From NCBI GenBank assembly GCA_902702965.1, contig CACRXP010000154.1:992242-1056241 (forward strand): DNA of 64,000 nt, written 5' to 3'. This document shows, piece after piece, positions 10,892 to 22,239 of the stretch. The position numbers were made by a program, and so were the translations under genes. The notes below the pieces were generated by a model. That model ran no database searches. It was not told the origin of the DNA and was given only the letters and a program-made list of their open reading frames with translations. The stretch is from Spirometra erinaceieuropaei (Eukaryota > Platyhelminthes > Cestoda > Diphyllobothriidea > Diphyllobothriidae). Position 1 is the stretch's first letter. Each line of letters starts with the position of its first letter.

Positions 10892-11017
10892 GCGATCATG
10901 CAATATGAAGGTTACGCGCAGCGTAAACGCAGACTAATGATGTCGAAAAGGGCTGATATGCATGCGTTTTTGTCTAGTGAAGACACTCTCCTACCAAGTA
11001 AAGACCCATATGAACAG
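10892..11017 (+). CDS. Candidate internal exon, unknown protein
   Basis: A 126-bp segment sits between a good acceptor (TGTCTTTACAG) and a donor (CAG then GTATCG). It is open in one frame with phase 0 at both ends (42 codons). The peptide is basic and charged at its start (YAQRKRRLMMSKRADMHAFL) and ends in SKDPYEQ, which does not look like a transposon. I do not recognise the family. The frame remains open past the donor to 11248, so it could instead be part of a 128-codon chance frame. No partner exon was found. Confidence 0.3.
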
Positions 11018-11368
11018 GTATCGCCGAGGGCGGCGGTGTGGAAATGGCAGCTAGTAAGAGGAGCCGCGGGCTTAAGTAGGTTCGCAGAGCGCTTTTTCAT
11101 GGCTGGAGAAAAAGACGACTTAGTTGCCGAAATCTGCGGCGCCCAGGTTCAGCCGGCCCAGATGGTTAGTCAGTCTTGCAGATACGTTCGGACTACGGAG
11201 TGCCTGAGAGGTAACCTTTTGAAGTTTTTGTGTGCGCGAAACTCATGACATCGACTGAGCTGCCTGAGCGTGCTTTTAAAAACATTCTCAAAATGATGTG
11301 GTCTTGTGACCCGGACAAGCACGGAATCTGCTTCCAACGCTGAGGTTTGTTACGAAAATTACTACTTA
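11018..11368. other. No recognisable gene
   Basis: The open frame continuing from 10892 stops at 11248. The remainder shows nothing beyond the TA at 11367-11368 that flanks the next MITE. Confidence 0.4.
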
Positions 11369-12361
11369 CAGTAGATGTGCTAACTCATCAAATGTCAACC
11401 AAAATTTCGAACTGCGTTCTCGTTTCGAAAAGACAAAGTAAGTAGTGTTGTAAAATTAATCATGATGCAGTATAAATCGATAATGATCCACTTACCTCAG
11501 GGTGTCGGCTTTCGAAAGAACTTATTTTCGACTGCGAGCAAGATCTATACTCAGTAAAAAATGACTACTTACGTAGCATGCAATTTTCTCATTGATTTTC
11601 GATGCCCTTGAACATTCAATTAAATTTCATGGAAAACATGCATAAAAATATTCATCCTTTTACTTATTCGGTAGAAACTCACGTCTTCTTCCAATTTAAT
11701 ACTCAACAGAAGAGTATAATTCAGTTTTAAAAAAACTTTTCTAATTCCCGAATAATTTTGAACCCCACCTGCTGTTACACTTGCATTCGGTGTTTCAAAA
11801 CTACAAGCCGTATATTTTCCGTGTACGGAAAACCATGCATTTCTTTACGGTGTTAAGAGGGGACTATATGAGGTTCATAAAATTAAACAGTGGATTTGAG
11901 TAATACTGTTAACTTTACAAGCCACATTCGTAAATGCAGACACATGACGTTTCATGAACGGCCATTTAACGTATCAATAAATCTCACAATTAGAAACTTT
12001 TTTAAAATCGGATTATACTCATGTTTTGAGTATGAAATTAAACGAAGACGTGATTTTCTACCGAATAAGTAAAAGAATGAATATTTTTATGCATATTTTC
12101 CATGAACTATAATTGAATGTTCAAGGGCATCGAAAATCAATGAGAAAATTGTATACTGCTTAAGTAGTCATTTTTGCAGAGTAAAAATCTTGTATGCAGC
12201 CGAAAATAAGTTCCTTCAAAGCCGACACGCTGAGGTAACTGGATCATTATAGATTTATGCTGCATCGTGAGTAGTTTAGCAACACTACTTAATTTATCTT
12301 TTCGAAACGAGAACGCATTTCGAAATTTTGGTTGACATTTCATGAGTTAGCACATCTACTG
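11369..12361 (-). mobile_element. Foldback MITE, group A copy 1
   Basis: The element is 993 bp with TIR CAGTAGATGTGCTAACTCAT at the left and its complement at the right, flanked by TA on both sides (11367-11368 and 12362-12363). The long inverted arms surround a centre that reads in minus orientation relative to the copy at 19202. It has no coding potential. The arms are still close in sequence, so this is one of the younger copies. Confidence 0.92.
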
Positions 12362-12384
12362 TAGATAGCCTGCGGCATGTTTCA

Positions 12385-12610
12385 ATCACTAGCACACCAG
12401 GAATCGACAGCTATACCATTGCAAACGGTGGTGCCCATGGTGTACCCCACAGCATGGCGGGCGCGGGGATGGTGATTTACGGTGCATTTATTTATAGTGA
12501 TAGTAGCCTTTCACCGCACACTTCACACTCTCTTTTCCTCCACCCATCTGAGCCCGACTTCAAGGCAGTCAGGAAGACCGAAGGCGGACTCCGGGTGCAA
12601 CGGCTGACAA
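12385..12610 (+). repeat. GCR repeat, partial copy
   Basis: The order GTGATTTACGGTG...TTTATAGTGATAGTAG...CTCTCTTTTCCTCC...CTGAGCCCG...AGGAAGACCG matches the 5' two-thirds of the GC-rich repeats at 24921 and 26422, with divergence. The open frame across it is not a gene. Confidence 0.55.
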
Positions 12611-15600
12611 AGTTAAATGGGCGTGCTCCACGCGCCTGGTTCTCGCATAATGAACCGACTCTCACAACAGAGGCCCATCAAAGGTCCATTTTTATGTTTC
12701 AGAGGGATTTTCTCGCAAAAAAATAGCATGTAAAGGAAATAAATGAAGCAGTCCCCAGTCAGTCTATATGCTGGTTGCTTGGGTCGGTCTTCTGTTTAAT
12801 CTACATGCTATGGATTAGAAATTCACCCTACATGTCCTCACTCAGATTAATGAAGACTAAGCTGAGAGGATAGCCTGCACTTTGTACGAAGAATAGTGCA
12901 GTTTGCGTTACCCAAATTCTGTCAAGCGGTGCGACACAGGCCAGCAGAGCCTCCGTGGTGTGATAATTGGCCGGTCGTGAGAAGTCGTGGGCGCAGGACA
13001 CGCCCTGCGCTTTAAGTCGTGGAAGCCAGGGTAGGCGGCGTGAACAAAGAGCAGCAGCTTTGATGCTGATTGATAAGCAGCGCTCTATCGATTGGCTGCA
13101 CAAGAATGCCGGTTGGTGTGGTGGCATTTTGAACGGTTAGGGTAACAGCCTGTGCAAGCCTATGTAGCCCGACTAACCAAGATTCGTCGCATTTAGTTTT
13201 GAAAAAAGGAAATTGTTTGGAATGAGCGTTTTGCTAGATATGACGTCTGATCACCTTAGCATGCCAACAGCAGCAGATTCGGTAGTGTTTTCACGAAGCC
13301 TCTCATACTACTTTAGGCTAACATGCAATGGAACAAGTTATTTCCAATCAAACTACACTATAGTTGATTTGGGAACCTAAGGAACAGCCAATAATCAGGT
13401 ATTATGTCAGTCACAGATTTAGTGAACTCCGAAATGGTCTGCAGTTTCAAACGGTAGAAAGCAATCAGATGTATGAACGTTTGTAAGAGTGGCTAGATAA
13501 TTAACTTTTAGATGGTTTTTCACGAACTGTTGGTCGAATTTTCGAGTGCTTTTCCTGGAACTATACCATGTAGTCAACCAGCATTCTTTTGTGTGAGATC
13601 CACTCACGTGAATGAGACGATCCTCAGCGAAAAGCCAAAATACCAAAGTTGATAAAACAACTCAAAATCACGAGTTGGATTTGCACTTTGCAGGCTTGCT
13701 TCAGTATTTTGCCTATGCAGGTAATGAAAGATAATCAGGGTCGAAAAGATTTCAGAGTGCTAACGCTTATCTGTTGAAGACAAAAATGACAAGGAAGACG
13801 TTTAGAAAGATGTGCTGCTATATAAATAAACCTGGTATTTCATTGGTCTTGACCACAGTCTTGCATAAAAACTGGTCACAAAACGGAAAATTTGTGGCCT
13901 ACCCTCTTTATTCTATGTTGCTAATGTATGAATTCAAACCATTAGCAAACCGACAATCTTATCTTCGGATGTCTGGTAATGGCATAGCTTAATTGTTCAG
14001 TGTTCAACGGTGCAGGTGTGTGTTTCGCTGACCTTCTGTGGATGCGTGACCAGGTGCGAGGTGCTCGGCTCTACGCTGGTTTTAATATCTGTCCCATTTA
14101 GTATCTGTTAAATATGTATGATTTTGTTATAAAATTCTTAGTTTGAGATCAGTCACAAAATGCACGAAAGGAACATGCTGGGGGGATGGTCACTGAATTT
14201 TAATGGGCCTTTGGCAAAATTCTCAGCCAAATAAGCAACTGTATTGCACTACAAGGAAATCTCAATAAAACACCAATACGATAGAGTTTTAGACTTAAAA
14301 ACACTCAGCAACCACATATCCGAGGTTTGAATCCCACACTATCCGAATTCATTGTTTGGGTATGGTTCGGTGACGTAGGCCAATAAGCCGCAAATTTTCA
14401 CACCGAGGTCCCTGTTTTTATTAGCATTTCTTCATAAACAAACTTTCTATAAACTAAAGGATTTAATCCAAGTTCGCGCATCGATTTCCTCGGATTTTAT
14501 ACAAGGCAGCTCCTTCCTGTTTCATTACTGGTCAGTATAAGACTATTTGCAAGGGCTCTAGATTGTGCCGCAAGGAACAGCGGAATGAGCATGTCACGTA
14601 ACCTGGACGGTGAGCGCTCTTTCAGCGTCAGGCAAATATCCATAAATTTGTCTGATCGGCACACGGAACCCACCCCTCGGATATGACTAATCACGGATCC
14701 TTTCTCTTTCTTTAACGTGAACAGGTTGCATTCATGCCTTGCTTGCCAACGGAATGCATGTTATCTGCGGCTGATTACTGACAGAGAACAAATTAAACTT
14801 TCCCTGCCGTTTTTTGTCCGAACATTTGCTTTTTTCTCACGTGTGTGTAGCGAGTCAGTGTTTCGTATTTTCCTGACGCGTTCAAGGTTTACGGCTGGAA
14901 AAATCAAATTCCGACTAAAGACTGAGCGGTCTAGCCCGTTGGGCTTGGATGAATTGCGTGACGCTGGAGTACAAAAAACGTGCACCGATTTGGTAGTTTT
15001 GCCTCCAAAATATCACGTCATTTTCGAGTGCCTGTGAGAGAAGACGGTGAGTTTAGTGTAGCAGCCATGAGAATGGATCGACGGTGGTCTCTTTAATTTG
15101 AACCGAATCTTTTCGAAGGAAATGTGTGCTTGGCAAGTAGAGCGATAAAAAGCTGCACATTAACAACGTTCGCTGGACAAACTAGGGGATAACAATCTCT
15201 GTATGAGAAAATCGTTCTCGGGTAGGGAGTGCCGATCTGAAAAAAATCGAAAAACGATTTAAAAAGTCTTTTAACAAGGATAGCTGTATTCTCTGCTTAA
15301 AATTCCGAAAAGGAATTACTACATGACGTTTGCATCTATGATTGATTGTAATCTGCAACAGTAAACGGTAATTTTAGGCTTTCGCATGCGATAACTGTGC
15401 TATTTGGACGTTTGTTAAAACTGGTGGTTCGTAATGCTCTAGCGGGTATGAAGGGACGTAACGATAAGCCTTTACGTGGCGATTCTGAGTCTCATTAGAT
15501 GCCATCTTAGCAGCAAGGAGTTGGGGAACTAAATGTAAGAACCCCAGTTTAGCAGAAAAACCGGTCAACTATGACCGCTTTTAAGATTACTAGCGTGATT

Positions 15601-15726
15601 TGAGCAAGAGAACTGCTCGCTTCTGCCATAGAAACCATGAGCAGTAGTTGAAACCGCACTTCGTGAAAATCCTGAGCTGGTCGCAAAAACCCTTTATAAC
15701 TCCTCGCTGAAACCATCATCACAGTG
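12611..15726. other. Long stretch without a supported gene
   Basis: About 3.1 kb. Open frames are below 110 codons and motif-free. Around 14315-14390 there is a B-box-like GAGGTTTGAATCCC followed by GACGTAGGCCAATAAGCC, which resembles the body of the tRNA-derived SINEs. It is listed separately. Confidence 0.45.
14300..14400 (+). repeat. Possible diverged tRNA-derived SINE
   Basis: A B box (GGTTTGAATCCC) is followed about 50 bp later by GACGTAGGCCAATAAGCC, similar to the region after the head in the SINE copies at 4949 and 61138. No convincing A box remains. Confidence 0.3.
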
Positions 15727-16279
15727 TCAAAGGGCAGCCAAAAGTGCGATAAGTGTGCTATTTGCGCTGAGGCGAGGGTTTGTGCAGATCGATAAAGAGC
15801 TGTTTGGAAAAACCTATGGGGCATTCGTCCAGTCTTACTTATAGTATGCAGTTCAGGCTTGGCAACCGTGGTTGAAGAAAGACTATCAACGACTGGAAAT
15901 AGTACAGGCAATGGCTACGAAGATGCTCAAGAATCTTCATCATCTGCCTTACGAAAACAGTCTAACCGAGCTAAATCTGTTTTCTCTCAATTGCAGGCAA
16001 CTGCGCGGCGATCTCATTCAAACCTACAGGATTGTCAGAGGCCGAGAGTGTGCCCTCGATTTTGATGAATTTTTCGAATTGGCCGGGACTGACCGTCTGC
16101 ATGGTCATCCCTCCAAACTGCAGAGGAAGCTGGCTAATTCGGACGTCCGACGGAACGCCTTCTCTCACAGGGTCATTGGGGCATGGAACGGACTCCCTGA
16201 TGCGGTGGTTCTTTCCGAAACTGTCGAATCCTTTAAGTGTAGACTAGATGCTCATTTGCTGAGAAACTACTGTACATAA
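15727..16279 (+). pseudogene. C-terminal part of a CR1/jockey-like LINE reverse transcriptase, degraded
   Basis: The reading YAVQAWQPWLKKD followed by RLEIVQAMATKML is the typical region after the RT fingers and palm in CR1/jockey-type elements. From 15872 an open frame carries the conserved tail: RRGDLIQTY-type block, FFELAG, HPSKLQRK, and FSHRVIGAWNGLPD...VESFKCRLD near the C-terminus, ending with a stop at 16277-16279. Upstream, 15727-15870 continues the similarity (RAAKSAISVLFALRR, KTYGAF) in other frames with a stop, so the element is dead and 5'-truncated. It would have reverse-transcribed its own RNA during target-primed insertion. No RT catalytic YxDD block remains. Confidence 0.72.
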
Positions 16280-19199
16280 AATCACGATTGTTTAAGCGGC
16301 GGCAGTTTGCGCCTGGCTCACACTTACCGCTAACTTTTGAATTTCCACATTTGCTGATGTAATTATTGATTCTATTTCTGTTTATCCATATGAATAGGGA
16401 GCTCAAGGGTGAAAGCCTCATTCCCTTAATAGACTGACGTAAACTGACTTGAACCCAACGCAGGTCAATTCATCAACCTCCAAAGTATCCAGCCTTCCAT
16501 TGTCTGCACTGATGATGGATGTGGTGGTGGGGAAGGTAACAGCCGACGGAACGTCGGATGCCATCTCATCGGCGGTGGCAGTGGGAGGATTCGTGGTGGT
16601 GGTGAAGCCGGTCGCTGTGGCCGACCCAGCGGTTGTGGCAAGGAGAATGGTGCCGGCTTGCGGCAGGGGTGATAGTAGGCGTATTCGTGAAAAGTGAGCT
16701 TGATGTTGACGGGATATTGTTTCCCACGCGCATGTACGCGTACGCTGGAGGAGAGTGGGCGATCAAGATAACTGGGGACGCAGTTTCCTAACGCCTCCCG
16801 GTCAAGCAAGCACCCATCCTCGGTTAGTTTTGTATCGCTTCTCAGTATTTCAAGTTTAGTGCTCATATTTCCATCTGAGAAGACGGAATGGCTAATCGAA
16901 ACAAACTCATCGGATTGCTAACGTTTCGAAGAACTCGGTCAGCTCACCACTCTCAGACCGCAAAATGCACAAAGCGGGACGGAAATGCAAATGGCAAATG
17001 GGTTGGTCAGTGTTTTTTTCTTTTAAAGTCTCGGTCTTTTGGCAGACGTTGGTGGACTAAACAGCTGCATGCGTAATGAGTTATCGCGGGGTGGGGTTCG
17101 ATCAGGCAGTTTCCTGTCCCCCGTCGGGGGGGGGGTCCGCAGTCGGGCCGTGCCGGCTCGATTTTCTTAAGTTCTCCGTGGCGGTCTTGTTCCGACCTTT
17201 GCGTGCGTAATAAAGCAGAACTTTATGAGCAGCGAGAAGGTCACTGTGCACATTGACGGAGGTGTCACCTGAAAACAACGCCTCAAGTGCTAGTCGGTCT
17301 TCCCTGGATTGTCCCGCCCAAGACGGTTACAACTGAAGGTCAAACACGACCAGTTTCTCAATAGGCAGCATTTCTGTTCTGTTCGATTTTGTGCATTTAA
17401 GGCTCAGGCACTGGTGAGCCGACAAAACTCGCAGAAATGTCAGCAGTTGAGCAAATCTTTTCCCGTACGCCCTTCCTCTTTCTCAAATTATCTACCCTGA
17501 TCACTCAATTTTGACTGTTTGACGCCTCTATCAGCAAAGATCGTATATGCGGTGTTAACGGTGACGAGTGTTTGCTCTCACATCTGATCCGCGGCCCCGT
17601 AATCAGCCTTAAAGCTGCGTATATTCGTACTCTGGGTGAGTTCACTAATGGTTGCGGTTAACTACGTGTTTTCGTTTTTGTGGCTGGTTCTTTAGAAAAC
17701 GCGTAAAACAGACTTTCAGGCCTGCTAAAAAAACCGATTAGCGATTTTCTGTTGCGCTAATGGGCGCCCGAGTCAGTGAGGGCTCGTTTCATGCAACCTT
17801 CCTTTGCAATCCGTTGCCTTGTCTTTCACTTTTCCCCTGTGTTTTAATACACGACCGCCATATCAATGTCGACTGATACATGCTTCACTCAACTGCATGT
17901 CTTCGACAAATTCTTGGCCACCCTTTGATGAACTTATGTCAACAATGCAAGCTCTGTCCCCAGCAAACGTGTATGCGGTATCGGGGCACACGTAATTCAT
18001 TGATGTAAACATTATATAATTTATGATTTTTCAGGTTTATTTAAAGAAGCAACTGCTTCGAAAATCTACAGTACGTCTTCAGACTACCCCAGAAATCAGC
18101 CGGAAATGTACGGCATAAGTTAACGCCCTTTTCAAAGAACCCTAGTAGGCGTTTCTGAGTTCCTTATCTATTAATATGATTCCATTCGAGTTTCATGGGT
18201 GTAGCAATAGAGCAGGGCAAACGCCGCACAAACATGCCTCCCTACAAACAGTTTCGCCAATAGGGACAGCTGTACAACCTCGGTCACGTAATTATCCAAC
18301 CGGATAATTTGAGGATAGGTAAAGACTCAGTTGTAGAAACAGGAGGTTTATTCGTTCGAAGTCTTAGAGTAGTACCCTTGCGGTTCTTCATAACGAGAAT
18401 TTGTAAGAAAAGGGGAATAAGAGAAAGGGTTTTGTGGTGCAGAAACGCTTATTGGGTTGCGTTAGTTGTGGCATGGGTTACTATGCAGCTCCATATTAAC
18501 TGACAGGCGATCCTTCAGTGGTCCATTCCCCAGCAGTAGTTTGGAATGTTTGTAAGATGTGCGACTGTCAATTGAGATTTTTTGCGCCACCCTCTTGTCT
18601 TTTGGAGTACTGTCAATCCATGCGGATCCTGTGTGCACGCTCATATCAGCCCGGAAGGTAGAACGTTTAGAGTGTTGTCGACCTAAATAAGGCCGACGAG
18701 GAATCAAAATGACCTTGATGGATCTCGTTTGTGGGCCCCGTCCAACAGGCGTGTTAGGCTCGAAATCTGGAACAACTTTTCCAGCATTCAACTGCCTTTT
18801 CAGTTTACTTTCAATCGCCTGTCACCAGTCGCCTCTGCATCTGCCGGTAGTATTTGCGGTCGCAGTTACATGTAAACTATGGGTGTGGGTGTGTGCGTGT
18901 GTTCGTACATGACACACTGCCCGCAGCCAATGTCACACCCCTGGCAGTCTGAACTATGCACTGCTGTTTCTAACCTCTGTCAGCATCCGCGTGTCAGCTG
19001 ATTGTTAGACGCGGTGTCCTTGGACATCATACCAATTAACCACGTGGACGCTCTACATGACACAAGAAGGCACCAGTAGCCCCTCTGGCAACTGACTTCC
19101 CCAACAAACAATAGATATAGACAGTCTTATATTAAAGTTGCCGTACCAAATTTGTCTTCCAGAATCGTGACTTGGTAATTTGATGAGTGTCGACGATTA
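16280..19199. other. No supported gene
   Basis: About 2.9 kb. A GGTGGTGG-like low-complexity stretch at 16500-16640 creates an artefactual Val/Ala-rich frame. A run of nine G lies near 17125 and GT-rich sequence at 18888-18905. Nothing else is recognised on either strand. Confidence 0.45.
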
Positions 19200-19201
19200 T
19201 A

Positions 19202-20183
19202 CAGTAGATGTGCTAACTCATGAAATGTCAACCGAAATTTCGAAATGCGTTCTCGTTTCGAAAAGATAAATTACGTAGTGTTGTAAAACTGATCACGATT
19301 CAGCATAAAGCTACAATGATCTAGTTACCTCAGGGTGTCGGCTTTCGAAAGAACTTATTTTCGGCTGCATGCAAGATCTATACTCTGCAAAAAATGACTA
19401 CTTCAGTAGCATGCAATTTTCTCATTGATTTTCGATTCCCTCGAAAATTCTATTATATTTCATGAAAAACATGCATATAAATATTCATTCTTTTACTTTT
19501 TCGGTAGAAACTCACGTCTTCTTCCAATTTCATACTCAAAAGATGAGTATAATTCGGTTTTAAAAAAGTTTCTAATTGTGAGATTTTTTAATACCGTTAA
19601 ATGGCCGTTCATGAAACGTCAAGTATCTGCATTTACGAATGTGGCTTGTAAAGCTCACAATATTGCTCAAATCCACTGCTTAATTTTATGAACCTCATAT
19701 GGTCACCTCTTAACATCGTAGAGAAATGCAAGGTTTTCCGGACACGGAAAATATATAGCTTGTAGTTTTGAAACCCTGAATGAAAGTGTAAAGTAGGTCG
19801 GGTTCAAAATTATTCGGGAATTGGAAAAGTTTTTTAAAACTTAATTATACTCTTCTTTTGAGTATGAAATGGGAAGAAGACGTGAATCATTAAAAGAATG
19901 AATATTTTTATGCATGTTTTCCATGAAATATAATTGAATGTTCAAGGGCATCGAAAATCAATGAGAAAATCGCATGCTTCTTAAGTAGTCCTATTTGCAG
20001 GGTATAGATCTTCATGCAGCCGGAAATAAGTTTTTTTCGAAAACCAACACCCTGGGGTAACTGGATCATTATAGATTTATGCTGCATCATGATCAGTTTT
20101 ACAACACCACTTAATTTATCTTTTCGAAACGAGAACGCATTTCGAAATTGTGGTTGACATTTCATGAGTAAGCACATCTACTG
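19202..20183 (+). mobile_element. Foldback MITE, group A copy 2 (reference copy)
   Basis: The element is 982 bp with TIR CAGTAGATGTGCTAACTCAT and flanking TA on both sides (19200-19201 and 20184-20185). The left arm, about 19202-19572, is the inverted complement of the right arm, about 19826-20183. Examples are GTTACCTCAGGGTGTCGG against CCAACACCCTGGGGTAAC, and CTCATTGATTTTCGAT against ATCGAAAATCAATGAG. The centre (about 19573-19825) is not repeated within the element and gives the orientation used here. A transcript through it would form a hairpin of more than 350 bp. It encodes nothing, so it must depend on transposase in trans. Confidence 0.93.
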
Positions 20184-20324
20184 TACATATGTAGCGACCG
20201 AGGACGATGAGAATGACGCAAGCGGGTAAACAGTATAGATGCCTTTGAATAGATCCCGATAGAGAATGGAATGTACCGACATGCCACCGCGAGCGTTCAG
20301 ACAAAGAGGGTAGTAAAGGGTTTA

Positions 20325-21280
20325 AATAAATGTGGGCTAACTCATGAAATGTCAACTGAAATTCCGAAATACGTTCTTGATTAGAAAAGAGTGATTAAGA
20401 TGGGTTGCAGCATAATTCTATAATATTTTAGCTACCGCGGGATGCCGGCTTTCGAACGAACTCCTTTTCGGCTGCGTACAAAATGACTACTAATGTTGCA
20501 AGCAGTTTTCTTTTTGATTCTCGATGGCCCCTAAAGTGCTATTATATTTCGTGGGAAACATGCATAAAAATATTCATTTTTTTCCTCATTCGGTAGATTT
20601 TAACGGCTCCTTCCAATCTGATACTCGAAAGAAGGGTAAAATTCGTTTTTAAAAATGTTTCTAATTATGAGATTTTTTAAGGTCATGAAATAGCCGTTCA
20701 TAAAACGTCACTGAATTTACCAATGTGGCTTGTAAAGTTAACAAGATGGATCAAATCCAATGTTGAATTTTATGAACCCGATATAGTCTCCTTTTAATAC
20801 CATAGAGAAATATGTGGTTTTCCATACGCGGAAATTATATGGTTAGCAGTTTGGGAACCCTGAATGCAAGAATAATGGCAGGTCGGCTTCAAAATTATTC
20901 GGGAATCGGAAAGGTTTTTAAAAACCGAATAATTCCCCTCCGTTGAGTATATAATTGTAAGAAGACGTAATTTTCTACCGAATGAGCAATAGAATAAATA
21001 CTTTTATGCATGTTTTCCATGAAATATGATTAAACTTTTAGAGGCATCATAAATCAATGAGAAAAATGCATACTACACAAGTAGTCATTTTTTATAGATT
21101 ATAATTTTTGCATGCAGCCGAAAAGAAGTTTGTTCGAAAGCGGATATCCTGAGGTAACTGAAGTATTATAGAATTACACTGCAGACCGATTAGTTTTACA
21201 CACCTACTTAATTAATCTTTTCGAAACGAAAACGCATTTCAGAATTTCAGTTGACATTTCATGAGTTAACCCATCTACTG
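20325..21280 (+). mobile_element. Foldback MITE, group A copy 3
   Basis: The right end is intact (CATTTCATGAGTTAACCCATCTACTG, written here as two blocks: CATTTCATGAGTTAAC and CCATCTACTG), followed by TA at 21281-21282. At the left the first bases are mutated (about 20325-20334) but GGGCTAACTCATGAAATG is kept. Arms and centre are complete and the orientation is +. It lies only 140 bp after copy 2, in the same orientation. Confidence 0.87.
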
Positions 21281-21282
21281 TA

Positions 21283-22239
21283 CTATCAGCAGAAATGGAC
21301 TTGAGATATCATAAAGTAGTAGGCAATACAAGAAAGTAGATGCGGTTACAGTAATAAAACCGGTGGGTATTGTGACGCTGTGGACGAATGCAGGGAAGGA
21401 CCACGAAGGGTGCTGACGTAGAGAAGGAGGAAGCGGATCGGCAAGTGCGAGAGATGGGACAAGTGACATCTTCACCTACTCGCGGTCGCATCAATTCCGT
21501 CCTGGATCCTGCCCAAAATTGTCCTCGCATCATTTAAACTACCTTGTCAATTACCTTGATTCAGCCCACTTGTCACATATGGAAGCAGGTAACTTTTGTC
21601 GGCGTTCCAGTCACTAAGTAAAACGCTCGGGAAGGTCAAGTTGGCAAACACATGTTTTCCGTTATTCCTCACCAGGCCCATACAGTTGAAGAGAAAATAT
21701 AAGGTGTTGACAGGGTTTATACTCTTATACGTTATCATAATTCATGGCTTCGACGCCACCCACATGACGTGGTCGGAGTTTTATCGCCATTTAGGCAATG
21801 GATCTGACATAGTCTGTAAGTGATGTCTGTAAGTAGAGTACGTGGAATACACATCACAGTAATCAAGGAGTTGGAACGACCTGTAATCACCATCTGGGGT
21901 CAAGGTTGGCCACGGAAGCCAGAGCGCCTGTATCAACGCCAGCGCTGAACTTGCTACCTGTATAAGCATTGCCTCGCTTGTAGCTAGCACTCATTGAATT
22001 AGGCCTTTAGAGAAGTTTGCTGGTGGCCGATAGGTAGCCTGTAAAGTTTCCTTGGCGTCAACTCGATGATTCGCATTGACTAGATGTGGGAGAATAGAAC
22101 TTAAAATCAATCTCTTTCCAACGTTGTCTAGCCACTGACAATCCCGACGACTTTATGAAACCGCGCTGAAAAACTGTTCAGGAGCAGTACAAATGGGTAG
22201 GACGGATTAGGCGACGAAACTAAAGAAAATCTAGTCGGA
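21283..22239. other. No supported gene
   Basis: Short frames only. A block at about 21736-21990 is related in inverted orientation to 24290-24550: compare ATCTGACATAGTCTGTAAGTGATGTCTG with the reverse of the 24450-24480 region, and the shared GATGGTGATT/CGTGGCC words. It is a repeat flanking both sides of the dead PLE. Confidence 0.4.
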
